The notes under the pieces are model-generated. The model saw nothing but the letters and a program-made list of their open reading frames with translations, was not told the DNA's origin and ran no database searches. Shown one piece after another: positions 54,910 to 64,000 of a stretch of DNA of 64,000 bases (position 1 is its first letter; each line of letters begins with the position of its first letter). The translations under genes and the position numbers were made by a program. Origin of the DNA: Paenibacillus selenitireducens (GTDB lineage Bacteria; Bacillota; Bacilli; Paenibacillales; Paenibacillaceae); NCBI RefSeq assembly GCF_002021565.1, contig NZ_MSZX01000006.1, positions 371,854 to 435,853 on the forward strand, read 5' to 3'.

Positions 54910-55920
54910 ATGGTTTCAATTTATGATATCGCCAAACGTGCGCAGTGTTCCACGATGACGGTTTCTAGAGTTATCAATAACACTGGACGGATTAGCGAAA
55001 AGACAAGACAGCGCGTCAAAGCCATTATGGCGGAAATGAATTACGTACCGAACCAAGCCGCGCGCAGCCTCGTCCTGCAGCAGACGAAGATTATTTCACT
55101 TTTAATCACGGATATTACGAATCCATTCTATACAACGCTGGCCCGCGGAGCAGAAGATGCTGCCAAACGGCTCGGTTATCAAGTCATGTTCTCGAATAGC
55201 GATGAGAACCTGGATAAGGAGAAAGAATATATCGATACGGTTCTCTCGATGCGGGTAGATGGAGTCCTTATTGCGCCAGCGGGGGACCATTCCGTAGAAC
55301 ATTTGGAGAAGCTTCGGCAATATAACATTCCCTTCGTGCTTGTAGACCGTGAGGTGCCAGGAGTAGAGTCCGATCGTGTCTTAGGAGACAGCAAGGAAGG
55401 CTCCAAAGCGCTTGTCGAGCATCTGATCGCGCTTGGGCATCGTCGTATCGCATTTATTAATGGATCCTTAGATATTTCAACCGCTCGGATGCGTAGAGCA
55501 GGCTACTTGGAAACGTTAAAATTGAATGATATTGAGGTCCAACCGGATTACATGTTCGATACGACCTATTCTCGTTTTGACGCGGATCCCATCATTGAGA
55601 AAATGATCGCGATGCCGAAAAGTAAGCGTCCTACAGCCATATTCGCAGCCAATAACTTCATCACGTTAGCAGCAATCCGATCTCTTCGCGCGAAAGGCTT
55701 GCGGGTTCCCGAAGACTTCTCCATCGTCTGCTTCGATGATCTCGATCCGGATTATATCGTCGATCCTTTCCTCACGATTGCGGCACAGCCAGCGTATGAT
55801 TTCGGACGGATTGGCATGCAAATGCTCATCGATCGAATCCACGGGCCTATCGATGAATACCGGAGCGTGATTCTGCCATCCAAATTGCTTGTTCGCCAAT
55901 CAAGCACACCACTTACCTAA
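54910..55920 (+). CDS. LacI family transcriptional regulator
   Basis: 336 residues. The N-terminal helix-turn-helix and hinge are typical (SIYDIAKRAQCSTMTVSRVI; YVPNQAARSLV), followed by a periplasmic-binding-protein-like effector domain (ISLLITDITNPFYTTLARGA; VPEDFSIVCFDDLDPDYIVD). It is divergent from the UxaA/SDR/FAH operon across a 155-base gap that contains a palindromic operator, so it most likely represses that operon until a sugar or sugar-acid intermediate binds. Confidence 0.92.
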   Translation: MVSIYDIAKRAQCSTMTVSRVINNTGRISEKTRQRVKAIMAEMNYVPNQAARSLVLQQTKIISLLITDITNPFYTTLARGAEDAAKRLGYQVMFSNSDENLDKEKEYIDTVLSMRVDGVLIAPAGDHSVEHLEKLRQYNIPFVLVDREVPGVESDRVLGDSKEGSKALVEHLIALGHRRIAFINGSLDISTARMRRAGYLETLKLNDIEVQPDYMFDTTYSRFDADPIIEKMIAMPKSKRPTAIFAANNFITLAAIRSLRAKGLRVPEDFSIVCFDDLDPDYIVDPFLTIAAQPAYDFGRIGMQMLIDRIHGPIDEYRSVILPSKLLVRQSSTPLT

Positions 55921-55925
55921 ATAAA

Positions 55926-55947
55926 CCTGAAGGGAATCCCCTTCAGG
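55926..55947. terminator. Bidirectional terminator between lacI-type and P5CDH genes
   Basis: CCTGAAGGG/CCCTTCAGG stem with a four-base loop, followed by CCTTTA on the plus strand and TTTATTTAG on the minus strand. It sits between convergent genes only 30 bases apart. Confidence 0.75.
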
Positions 55948-55950
55948 CCT

Positions 55951-57498
55951 TTACCATTTCTCCGAGACTAGCTTCGCTTGCGTAAATAGCAATAGATAAT
56001 CCCTTCCCCCTGCTTTCGAGTCTGTACCCGACATATTAAATCCTCCGAAGGGATGTACGCCGACGAGTGCTCCCGTACATTTCCGATTAAAATACAGGTT
56101 ACCGCAGTGCATGTTGTGACGCGCATACGTTAAATGCTGCCGATTCTCGCTGAATACGGAACCCGTTAAACCATACTCGGTATGATTGAATAAACGGATC
56201 GCGTCCTCAAAATCTTTGGCTTTCGATACTGCTAAAATAGGTCCGAATATTTCTTCCTGCATAATTCGCGCATCTTCGGTTACATTCGCAAAAATCGTCG
56301 GTTGAAGATAATACCCGTTGCCTTCCACTTTGCCTCCACCAAGTACAAGTTGCCCTTCCGTTTTTCCAATCTCCATGAACGAGAGTATTTTCTGATAAGC
56401 TGACGCGTCAATGACAGGCCCCATTGCATAATTCAGTGCTGCATCTCCGACCTGAAGAGCCTCCGTGAGCTCAATCACCTTGCTCAAGACCTCATCATAC
56501 ACGTCCTGATGCAGGATCGCACGTGAACCTGCCGAACATTTCTGTCCCTGAAAACCAAAAGCGGATTGAACAATGGCTAGAGCGGCTTCCTCCACACGTG
56601 CGGTGCGATCCACAACAATACCGTCCTTGCCCCCCAACTCCGCAATAAACCGTTTGATCCAGCGTTGCTCTGTACTCGGCTTCGCTATACGCTCATTAAT
56701 GCGGAGTCCAACTTCCCGGGATCCTGTGAATGCCACAAATCGGGTCTTCGGATGTTCTACTAGAAAATCTCCGATCTCAGCTCCTGAACCAGGAACAAAA
56801 TTCAGAACTCCCGGCGGGAGGCCAACTTCTTCCATCAACTCTACAAATTTCGCCGCGATGATGGGTGATGTGGATGCTGGTTTGAGCACCACCGTATTCC
56901 CGGATACAATAGCTGCCGTCGTCATGCCGGCCATGATCGCGAGCGGGAAATTCCATGGAGGAATCACGACGCCAACGCCTAACGGTATATAGGTTAACTG
57001 ATTATCCTCTCCTTCATAAGGCACCAATGGTTGTACCTCATCTAACCGGAGCATCTCGCGCCCGTAGAACTCCAGAAAATCTATGGCTTCGGCAACATCC
57101 GCATCTGCTTCTGCCCAGTTCTTACCTACCTCGTAGATTAACCAAGCCATATACTCGTATTTGCGTCGGCGCATAATTGCAGCTGCTTTAAAAAGATAGC
57201 CCGCCCGATCACTGGCATCTACATGCTGCCAGGTTCGGTATGCCTCATCCGCTGATTCAATCGCTCGATTAGCGAACTCTTGGTTCGCTTGCGCTACCCT
57301 GCCGATCGTTTGATCTAATTGCCCAGGATTGATCGACACCCCAAGCTGCTCTGTCCGAATCTTGTTCCCGTGAATAACAAGTTGATACGTACGTCCTAAT
57401 TCCTGTTTCACTTTCATTAATGCCTCTTCCATGGCGGCTCGTACCGCCGGATTTGCGAAATTGCTAAAAGGCTCATTACGAAATACAACCATTCCCAT
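55951..57498 (-). CDS. pruA: 1-pyrroline-5-carboxylate dehydrogenase
   Basis: 515 residues, the usual length of the monofunctional RocA/PutC enzyme. Aldehyde dehydrogenase features: PPWNFPLAIMAGM, FTGSREVGLRI, catalytic Glu in AELGGKDGIVVD and catalytic Cys in FQGQKCSAGSR, then the C-terminal ALVGVHPFGGFNMSGTDSKAGG typical of this subfamily. It oxidises glutamate semialdehyde to glutamate with NAD+. It lies 20 bases after the proline dehydrogenase gene. Confidence 0.94.
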   Translation of the reverse strand: MGMVVFRNEPFSNFANPAVRAAMEEALMKVKQELGRTYQLVIHGNKIRTEQLGVSINPGQLDQTIGRVAQANQEFANRAIESADEAYRTWQHVDASDRAGYLFKAAAIMRRRKYEYMAWLIYEVGKNWAEADADVAEAIDFLEFYGREMLRLDEVQPLVPYEGEDNQLTYIPLGVGVVIPPWNFPLAIMAGMTTAAIVSGNTVVLKPASTSPIIAAKFVELMEEVGLPPGVLNFVPGSGAEIGDFLVEHPKTRFVAFTGSREVGLRINERIAKPSTEQRWIKRFIAELGGKDGIVVDRTARVEEAALAIVQSAFGFQGQKCSAGSRAILHQDVYDEVLSKVIELTEALQVGDAALNYAMGPVIDASAYQKILSFMEIGKTEGQLVLGGGKVEGNGYYLQPTIFANVTEDARIMQEEIFGPILAVSKAKDFEDAIRLFNHTEYGLTGSVFSENRQHLTYARHNMHCGNLYFNRKCTGALVGVHPFGGFNMSGTDSKAGGRDYLLLFTQAKLVSEKW

Positions 57499-57518
57499 TC
57501 TTGCTCCTCCTCTACCGA

Positions 57519-58439
57519 TTACGATTTAAACAGCGATTTTAGAATAAATCCTACATTTGCAGGACGTTCAGCCAATCTGCGCATGAAATAGCCATACCAA
57601 TCATTCCCGAACGGAACATAGACGCGCATCGTATATCCTTCATCTGCAAGACGTCGCTGATCTTGCACGCGAATACCATATAGCATTTGGAATTCATATT
57701 GTGTCACCGGGATACCGTGAGCTTTTACGTAATGTTTTACATGCTGAATCACTCGTTCATCATGCGTTGCTATGGCTGCATAATGACCCTGATCAAGATG
57801 CATTTCGATCAGCTTCAGGAAATTGGCATCTACCTGATCTTTTGCTGGAAACGCGACCGTCGACGATTCTTTATATGCCCCTTTAACGAGTCTTAGATTA
57901 GGACGGTATTTGCTCAACTGCTCCATATCTTGCTCACTTTTATACAGATAGGCTTGAATGACAAGCCCGATCGCATTGCCATACTCCTCACGCAGCTGCT
58001 TGAACATCCGAATCGTTGCTTCATTGTGCGCATAGTCTTCCATATCAATTCGTACGAAATTACGATGCTTCACAGCCACATTCAGAATATTTCGCATATA
58101 CTGCAGGCACAACGCAGGAGAAAGGTCGAGGCCTAATTGCGTGAGCTTTAAGGACAAATGAGATTTCACACCCGTCGCTGCAATCATCTCCAGTGTCTGT
58201 ATGCAATACGCTGCCGATTCTGCTGCTTCTGCTTCTGTCGCTGTGAATTCACCTAGATGATCTAAAGTTGCCACAATCCCCTTGGCATTGAGTTCGCGAA
58301 CGACCGCAACCGCTTCCATAAGCTGTTCTCCTGCCACAAACCTTTTTGCACCAAAACGTAATCCATACTTTTTTGCTGCGCGATTTGCAAACCTGCTCTT
58401 TGAGAGATACATGAAGGCATTACGCATCACATGTTCCAT
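57519..58439 (-). CDS. putB: Proline dehydrogenase (monofunctional)
   Basis: 306 residues with the beta/alpha-barrel of the PutB/FadM type: GLRFGAKRFVAGE, ATLDHLGEF, RIDMEDYAHNEATIRMF, RLVKGAYKES, ATHDERVIQHV, and a C-terminal YVPFGNDWYGYFMRRLAERP that carries the paired Arg which bind proline. It oxidises proline to pyrroline-5-carboxylate at the membrane and passes electrons to quinone. GGAGGAAGGGG lies upstream. Divergent from the PAS/NtrC-like regulator. Confidence 0.94.
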   Translation of the reverse strand: MEHVMRNAFMYLSKSRFANRAAKKYGLRFGAKRFVAGEQLMEAVAVVRELNAKGIVATLDHLGEFTATEAEAAESAAYCIQTLEMIAATGVKSHLSLKLTQLGLDLSPALCLQYMRNILNVAVKHRNFVRIDMEDYAHNEATIRMFKQLREEYGNAIGLVIQAYLYKSEQDMEQLSKYRPNLRLVKGAYKESSTVAFPAKDQVDANFLKLIEMHLDQGHYAAIATHDERVIQHVKHYVKAHGIPVTQYEFQMLYGIRVQDQRRLADEGYTMRVYVPFGNDWYGYFMRRLAERPANVGFILKSLFKS

Positions 58440-58527
58440 TCAGACCCCTTCCTCCGCCTAAGCATTCAATGAAAACCTGAAAATCTAACAATCTAATGCG
58501 CTTAAATTTAATCACTAATTCACTATA

Positions 58528-58543
58528 TGATTATTTATAATCA
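58528..58543. promoter_or_regulatory. Inverted repeat in the put operon/regulator intergenic region
   Basis: TGATTAT-TT-ATAATCA is a perfect seven-base inverted repeat in the AT-rich 210-base gap between the divergent proline genes and their likely regulator. A wider AATCAC/GTGATT pair (58540-58564) overlaps it. No sigma-54 type -24/-12 promoter with correct spacing was found. Confidence 0.5.
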
Positions 58544-58649
58544 CTTATTGCTATTAATGTGATTTATTTCATAAAAAATGACCATCACGACTGCTTTCGT
58601 GGAGTCCCTTGCATTTCAATTCTTGATTTGCCATAATTGAGGAAAATCT

Positions 58650-59972
58650 ATGAAAACGGTGACAAGTGGAATGAGGATTTATTTAGAAGCGTTGCTTGAA
58701 GCCATCAATGACGCCGTCACCATTGTCGATCAGGAAGGTACTGTTCTTTATTGGAATCGTGTTGCTGAGGAAGCCTATCACATTTCCAGGGATGTTATCA
58801 TCGGGAGGAAAATCGGCGATTTTTTTCGTAGAGAATCTGTCATGTTGTTTCAAGTGATGGAGAGTGGTCAGGCTGTGTACCAGGTGTACCATGAACCGCG
58901 TCCTGATATGCATGTCATGATCAATACGGTTCCCATCTACGACGAACAGCAGCAATTGGCAGGTGCCATTTCCATTGAACGGAATGTTTCGCAATACGTG
59001 AAGCTGAATGCTGAGTTATCTCGAAAACCCGATATTCCTTTTGCGCTTGATTCTACGATTCCTTTTAAAGTAGAACAATTAAGCACCATTTCACTTATTG
59101 GACTGACGGATATTCCCTTGCTTCTTACAGGTGAAGAAGGCGTCGGTAAGCATGCGATCTCGGAATGGATTCATTCTACAAGTGGGAGGACCGGTGCATT
59201 TGTGACGATGAATTGTGCCTCCATACCGGAAGGGTTATTGGAAGCAGAACTGTTCGGTTATCAAGGGGAAGAGGAGCGCTTGGGGAAGTTCGATGTGGCT
59301 ATGGATGGGACCTTGCTGTTAAAGAACATTCATACCCTGCCTCTAACGATTCAAGAAAAATTAGCTGAAACCTTAAGAACCCGTTCCTTTCATCGTGTAG
59401 GAGGGAGTACATCCATTCCTTTACATTGCCGCTTAATAGCTACAGCGCCTTCGAACATGTACGATGTAAGCGAATCCGTTATTCCGAGTTCCGAAAAATT
59501 TATGGGTATTTGCAGCGGATTATACTATACTTTTCAACAAGAAGAGATCCCTCCGCTGCGTGATCGCAAACAAGACCTTACCGAATTAAGTACATATTTA
59601 CTGGTAGAAGCATGCCAACGATTGAACAAACCCGTACCCAGCTTTAGTGCGGAAGCCGTTGCTGCGTTAGTATCCTTTGATTGGCCGGGCAATTTGCCTC
59701 AGCTCAAAAATGCAATGGAGCATATTGCACTTGTCGTACAGACAGGCCATACGGTATTATCACGTGATTTCCCTGTCTATGCCCGACTTCCTCTATTACA
59801 TGACATGACCGAGAAGGACATGCCGCTGAACGCCCATGCCGAAGAATTGGAAAGAGCTCGTATCGTTGATTCCCTGCAGCGGGCCGGAGGAAACAAAGCC
59901 AAAGCAGCCAGAATGCTTAGTATTTCGCGTGGGGCACTGTATTACAAATTAAAGCAATATGGACTTGAGTAA
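58650..59972 (+). CDS. PAS/NtrC-like regulator with degenerate AAA+ domain and Fis-type HTH
   Basis: 440 residues: a PAS domain (about 10-115), an AAA+ domain of the sigma-54 activator family (about 130-375) and a C-terminal Fis-type helix-turn-helix (GGNKAKAARMLSISRGALYY at 413-432). Walker A is kept (GEEGVGK, 161-167). The GAFTGA loop is missing: ELFG (200-203) is followed by YQGEEERLGKF, about six residues shorter than normal. The Walker B position reads TLLLKNI, with Lys225 and Asn226 in place of Asp-Glu. It therefore should not remodel sigma-54 polymerase and may act as a classical activator or repressor, as TyrR does. Divergent from the proline genes, which it likely controls. Confidence 0.85.
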   Translation: MKTVTSGMRIYLEALLEAINDAVTIVDQEGTVLYWNRVAEEAYHISRDVIIGRKIGDFFRRESVMLFQVMESGQAVYQVYHEPRPDMHVMINTVPIYDEQQQLAGAISIERNVSQYVKLNAELSRKPDIPFALDSTIPFKVEQLSTISLIGLTDIPLLLTGEEGVGKHAISEWIHSTSGRTGAFVTMNCASIPEGLLEAELFGYQGEEERLGKFDVAMDGTLLLKNIHTLPLTIQEKLAETLRTRSFHRVGGSTSIPLHCRLIATAPSNMYDVSESVIPSSEKFMGICSGLYYTFQQEEIPPLRDRKQDLTELSTYLLVEACQRLNKPVPSFSAEAVAALVSFDWPGNLPQLKNAMEHIALVVQTGHTVLSRDFPVYARLPLLHDMTEKDMPLNAHAEELERARIVDSLQRAGGNKAKAARMLSISRGALYYKLKQYGLE

Positions 59973-60003
59973 TAACAATAAACATGAAGGAGATTGATCT
60001 CAA

Positions 60004-60777
60004 ATGGCACTCATACAATGTAATTTCTTCTCTAACTCCCTTGGCCTGAGTACAGCAATGACTGTTATTTTACCGGAGCACACAACCACCCAAATTGGCA
60101 TGACCAATGTGGTCCACGGTCATAAACATCCGACACTATATTTATTGCATGGATTATCCGATGACCATACGACTTGGACTCGCCGGACATCCATTGAACG
60201 CTATGTATCGTCGCTCGGTATCGCGGTCGTGATGCCGCAAGTCGATCGCAGCTTCTATACTGATATGGTTTACGGGAATAAATATTGGACATTTGTCAGC
60301 GAAGAGTTGCCAAGAGCTGCTCGCTCTTTTTTCCCGCTCTCCGATGCACGTGAAGATAATTTTGTTGCTGGTCTGTCCATGGGCGGATATGGAGCTTTCA
60401 AACTCGCACTTTCACATCCTGATCGTTTTGCTGCAGCAGCTAGCCTTTCCGGTGCATTGAATATGGCAGATCCGATCAATCAAGAACGTATGCCCGATGA
60501 TTATCGACTTATCTATGGTCATGAAGATATCGCTGGAACCGATAACGACCTGCTCACGCTGTTACAGCGGTTGGATGGCGCTGAGGGTCCAACACCACAA
60601 CTATTCCAAAGCTGCGGTACAGAGGACTTCTTGTATGATCAGAATACCGTTTTCCGTGAAGCTTGCTCACAAACCTCATTCGATTTAACCTATGAGGAAG
60701 GCCCTGGCGATCATACGTGGGAGTACTGGGATACACATATCCAACGCGTGTTACATTGGTTACCGCTTCGCAAATAA
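60004..60777 (+). CDS. Alpha/beta hydrolase, tributyrin esterase/esterase D type
   Basis: 257 residues of the esterase D/tributyrin esterase group. The oxyanion region is [15 protein letters not shown], the nucleophile Ser is in GLSMGGYGA, and the catalytic Asp and His are expected in [11 protein letters not shown] and [11 protein letters not shown]. It should hydrolyse short-chain esters or thioesters such as S-formylglutathione-like substrates. An AAGGAG site precedes the ATG; it lies 31 bases after the regulator gene and may be co-transcribed with it. Confidence 0.88.
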   Translation: MALIQCNFFSNSLGLSTAMTVILPEHTTTQIGMTNVVHGHKHPTLYLLHGLSDDHTTWTRRTSIERYVSSLGIAVVMPQVDRSFYTDMVYGNKYWTFVSEELPRAARSFFPLSDAREDNFVAGLSMGGYGAFKLALSHPDRFAAAASLSGALNMADPINQERMPDDYRLIYGHEDIAGTDNDLLTLLQRLDGAEGPTPQLFQSCGTEDFLYDQNTVFREACSQTSFDLTYEEGPGDHTWEYWDTHIQRVLHWLPLRK

Positions 60778-60784
60778 ACGAATA

Positions 60785-60830
60785 ACCCCGTCGAAGGAAT
60801 ACGATCACGATCCTTCATCGACGGGGTCTT
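60785..60830 (+). terminator. Rho-independent terminator after the esterase gene
   Basis: ACCCCGTCGA pairs with TCGACGGGGT, with an inner AGGA/TCCT stem, followed by CTTTATA. Confidence 0.8.
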
Positions 60831-60842
60831 TATATATATCCA

Positions 60843-60881
60843 CAAAAAAACCGCTATCGAGATTTACATCTCAACAGCGGT
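60843..60881 (-). terminator. Rho-independent terminator of the rRNA operon
   Basis: ACCGCT/AGCGGT and GAGAT/ATCTC form the stem; on the minus strand seven T follow. It lies eight bases beyond the 5S rRNA gene. Confidence 0.9.
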
Positions 60882-60888
60882 CTCTATT

Positions 60889-61005
60889 GCTTGGCATCGT
60901 CCTACTCTCCCAGGACCCTGCGGTCCAAGTACCATCGGCGCTAGAGGGCTTAACGGTCGTGTTCGGGATGGGTACGTGTGGAACCCCTCCGCTATCGACA
61001 CCAAA
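60889..61005 (-). rRNA. rrf: 5S ribosomal RNA
   Basis: About 117 bases on the minus strand, opening TTTGGTGTCGATAGCGGAGG, with the conserved CCATCCCGAACACG loop and ending in GATGCCAAGC. Base pairing of the two ends (TTGGTG... with ...GCCAAG) agrees with 5S. It is 68 bases downstream of the 23S gene; no tRNA lies between. Confidence 0.95.
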
Positions 61006-61073
61006 CGGAATACTTATTCAAGGTTTGAACCCTGAAAACTAGATACGAAACAACTTTTTGCGAATTAATATTA

Positions 61074-64000
<2,927 letters not shown>

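Noticed and set aside
54966..54980. AGTTATCAATAAC inside the lacI-type gene, similar to the operator
   Set aside because: It encodes the conserved RVINN of the DNA-binding domain and lacks the central CG; likely coincidence.
58600..58620. TGG...TTGCA resembling a sigma-54 promoter before the PAS/NtrC-like gene
   Set aside because: The GG to GC distance is two bases too short for -24/-12, and the regulator lacks GAFTGA.

Overview
The window looks like a chromosome segment of a low-to-mid GC, Gram-positive, spore-former-type Firmicute, most like Paenibacillus or a close relative. The signs are strong AGGAGG-type ribosome binding sites, frequent GTG/TTG starts, a Gram-positive Tad pilus locus, a lipoteichoic acid synthase, a Bacillus-type fad operon with fadF and fadN, two-component HepS/HepT prenyl synthase genes, large membrane-bound AraC regulators, and a 23S-5S rRNA pair of Firmicute type. 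No phage, transposon, tRNA or CRISPR was seen. The species call is an inference from gene content; no database was searched.

Layout. 1-4.8 kb (minus): a tad/flp pilus operon (tadZ, tadA, tadB, tadC, Flp pilin, partial TadE-like gene) with a small membrane ORF at its head and a recognisable promoter. 4.9-7.7 kb: a secreted thermonuclease lipoprotein with a C-terminal 'sunset' domain, and an LTA synthase. 7.8-20.9 kb: a fatty-acid beta-oxidation region. On the minus strand are fadF-fadN-fadA-fadE-acyl-CoA ligase-thioesterase-aldo/keto reductase; etfB-etfA diverge from them. 21-24.6 kb: a GH116 beta-glucosidase/glucosylceramidase with a divergent AraC regulator. 24.6-28.4 kb: a response regulator, a 7TMR-DISM histidine kinase, a VanZ-like protein and a small CxxC protein.

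28.4-37.3 kb and 45.2-49.8 kb together resemble a flavin-based extracellular electron transfer (EET) system of the Listeria type. One half has ApbE flavin transferase, a NusG-II membrane protein, a Gx transporter, an ECF module (EcfA1, EcfA2, EcfT/FmnA-like), then a translationally coupled trio: tandem U32 Fe-S protein, class III aminotransferase and UbiA/MqnP-like prenyltransferase. The other half has a doubly flavinylatable PplA-like lipoprotein, an Ndh2 with C-terminal membrane domain, and HepS/HepT. The pplA operon carries a perfect Fnr/Crp-type box (TGTGA-N6-TCACA) at about -41.5 from a predicted start, suggesting anaerobic activation. A carbohydrate cassette (37.3-45.0 kb: GH29 alpha-L-fucosidase, solute-binding lipoprotein, two permeases, membrane-bound AraC regulator) sits between the halves.

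50-60.8 kb: a cytoplasmic-looking glucosaminidase; a five-gene sugar-acid operon (split UxaA-type dehydratase, two SDR dehydrogenases, FAH hydrolase) with a LacI regulator, promoter and operator, fitting a non-phosphorylative L-fucose/L-rhamnose-like route; a proline catabolic pair (PRODH, P5CDH) with a divergent PAS/NtrC-like regulator whose AAA+ domain has lost GAFTGA and Walker B; and an esterase. 60.8-64 kb: 5S and essentially complete 23S rRNA on the minus strand.

The most novel-looking items are the U32-aminotransferase-UbiA trio attached to EET genes, the degenerate NtrC-like regulator, and a possible plus-strand small RNA at 46.65-46.88 kb.
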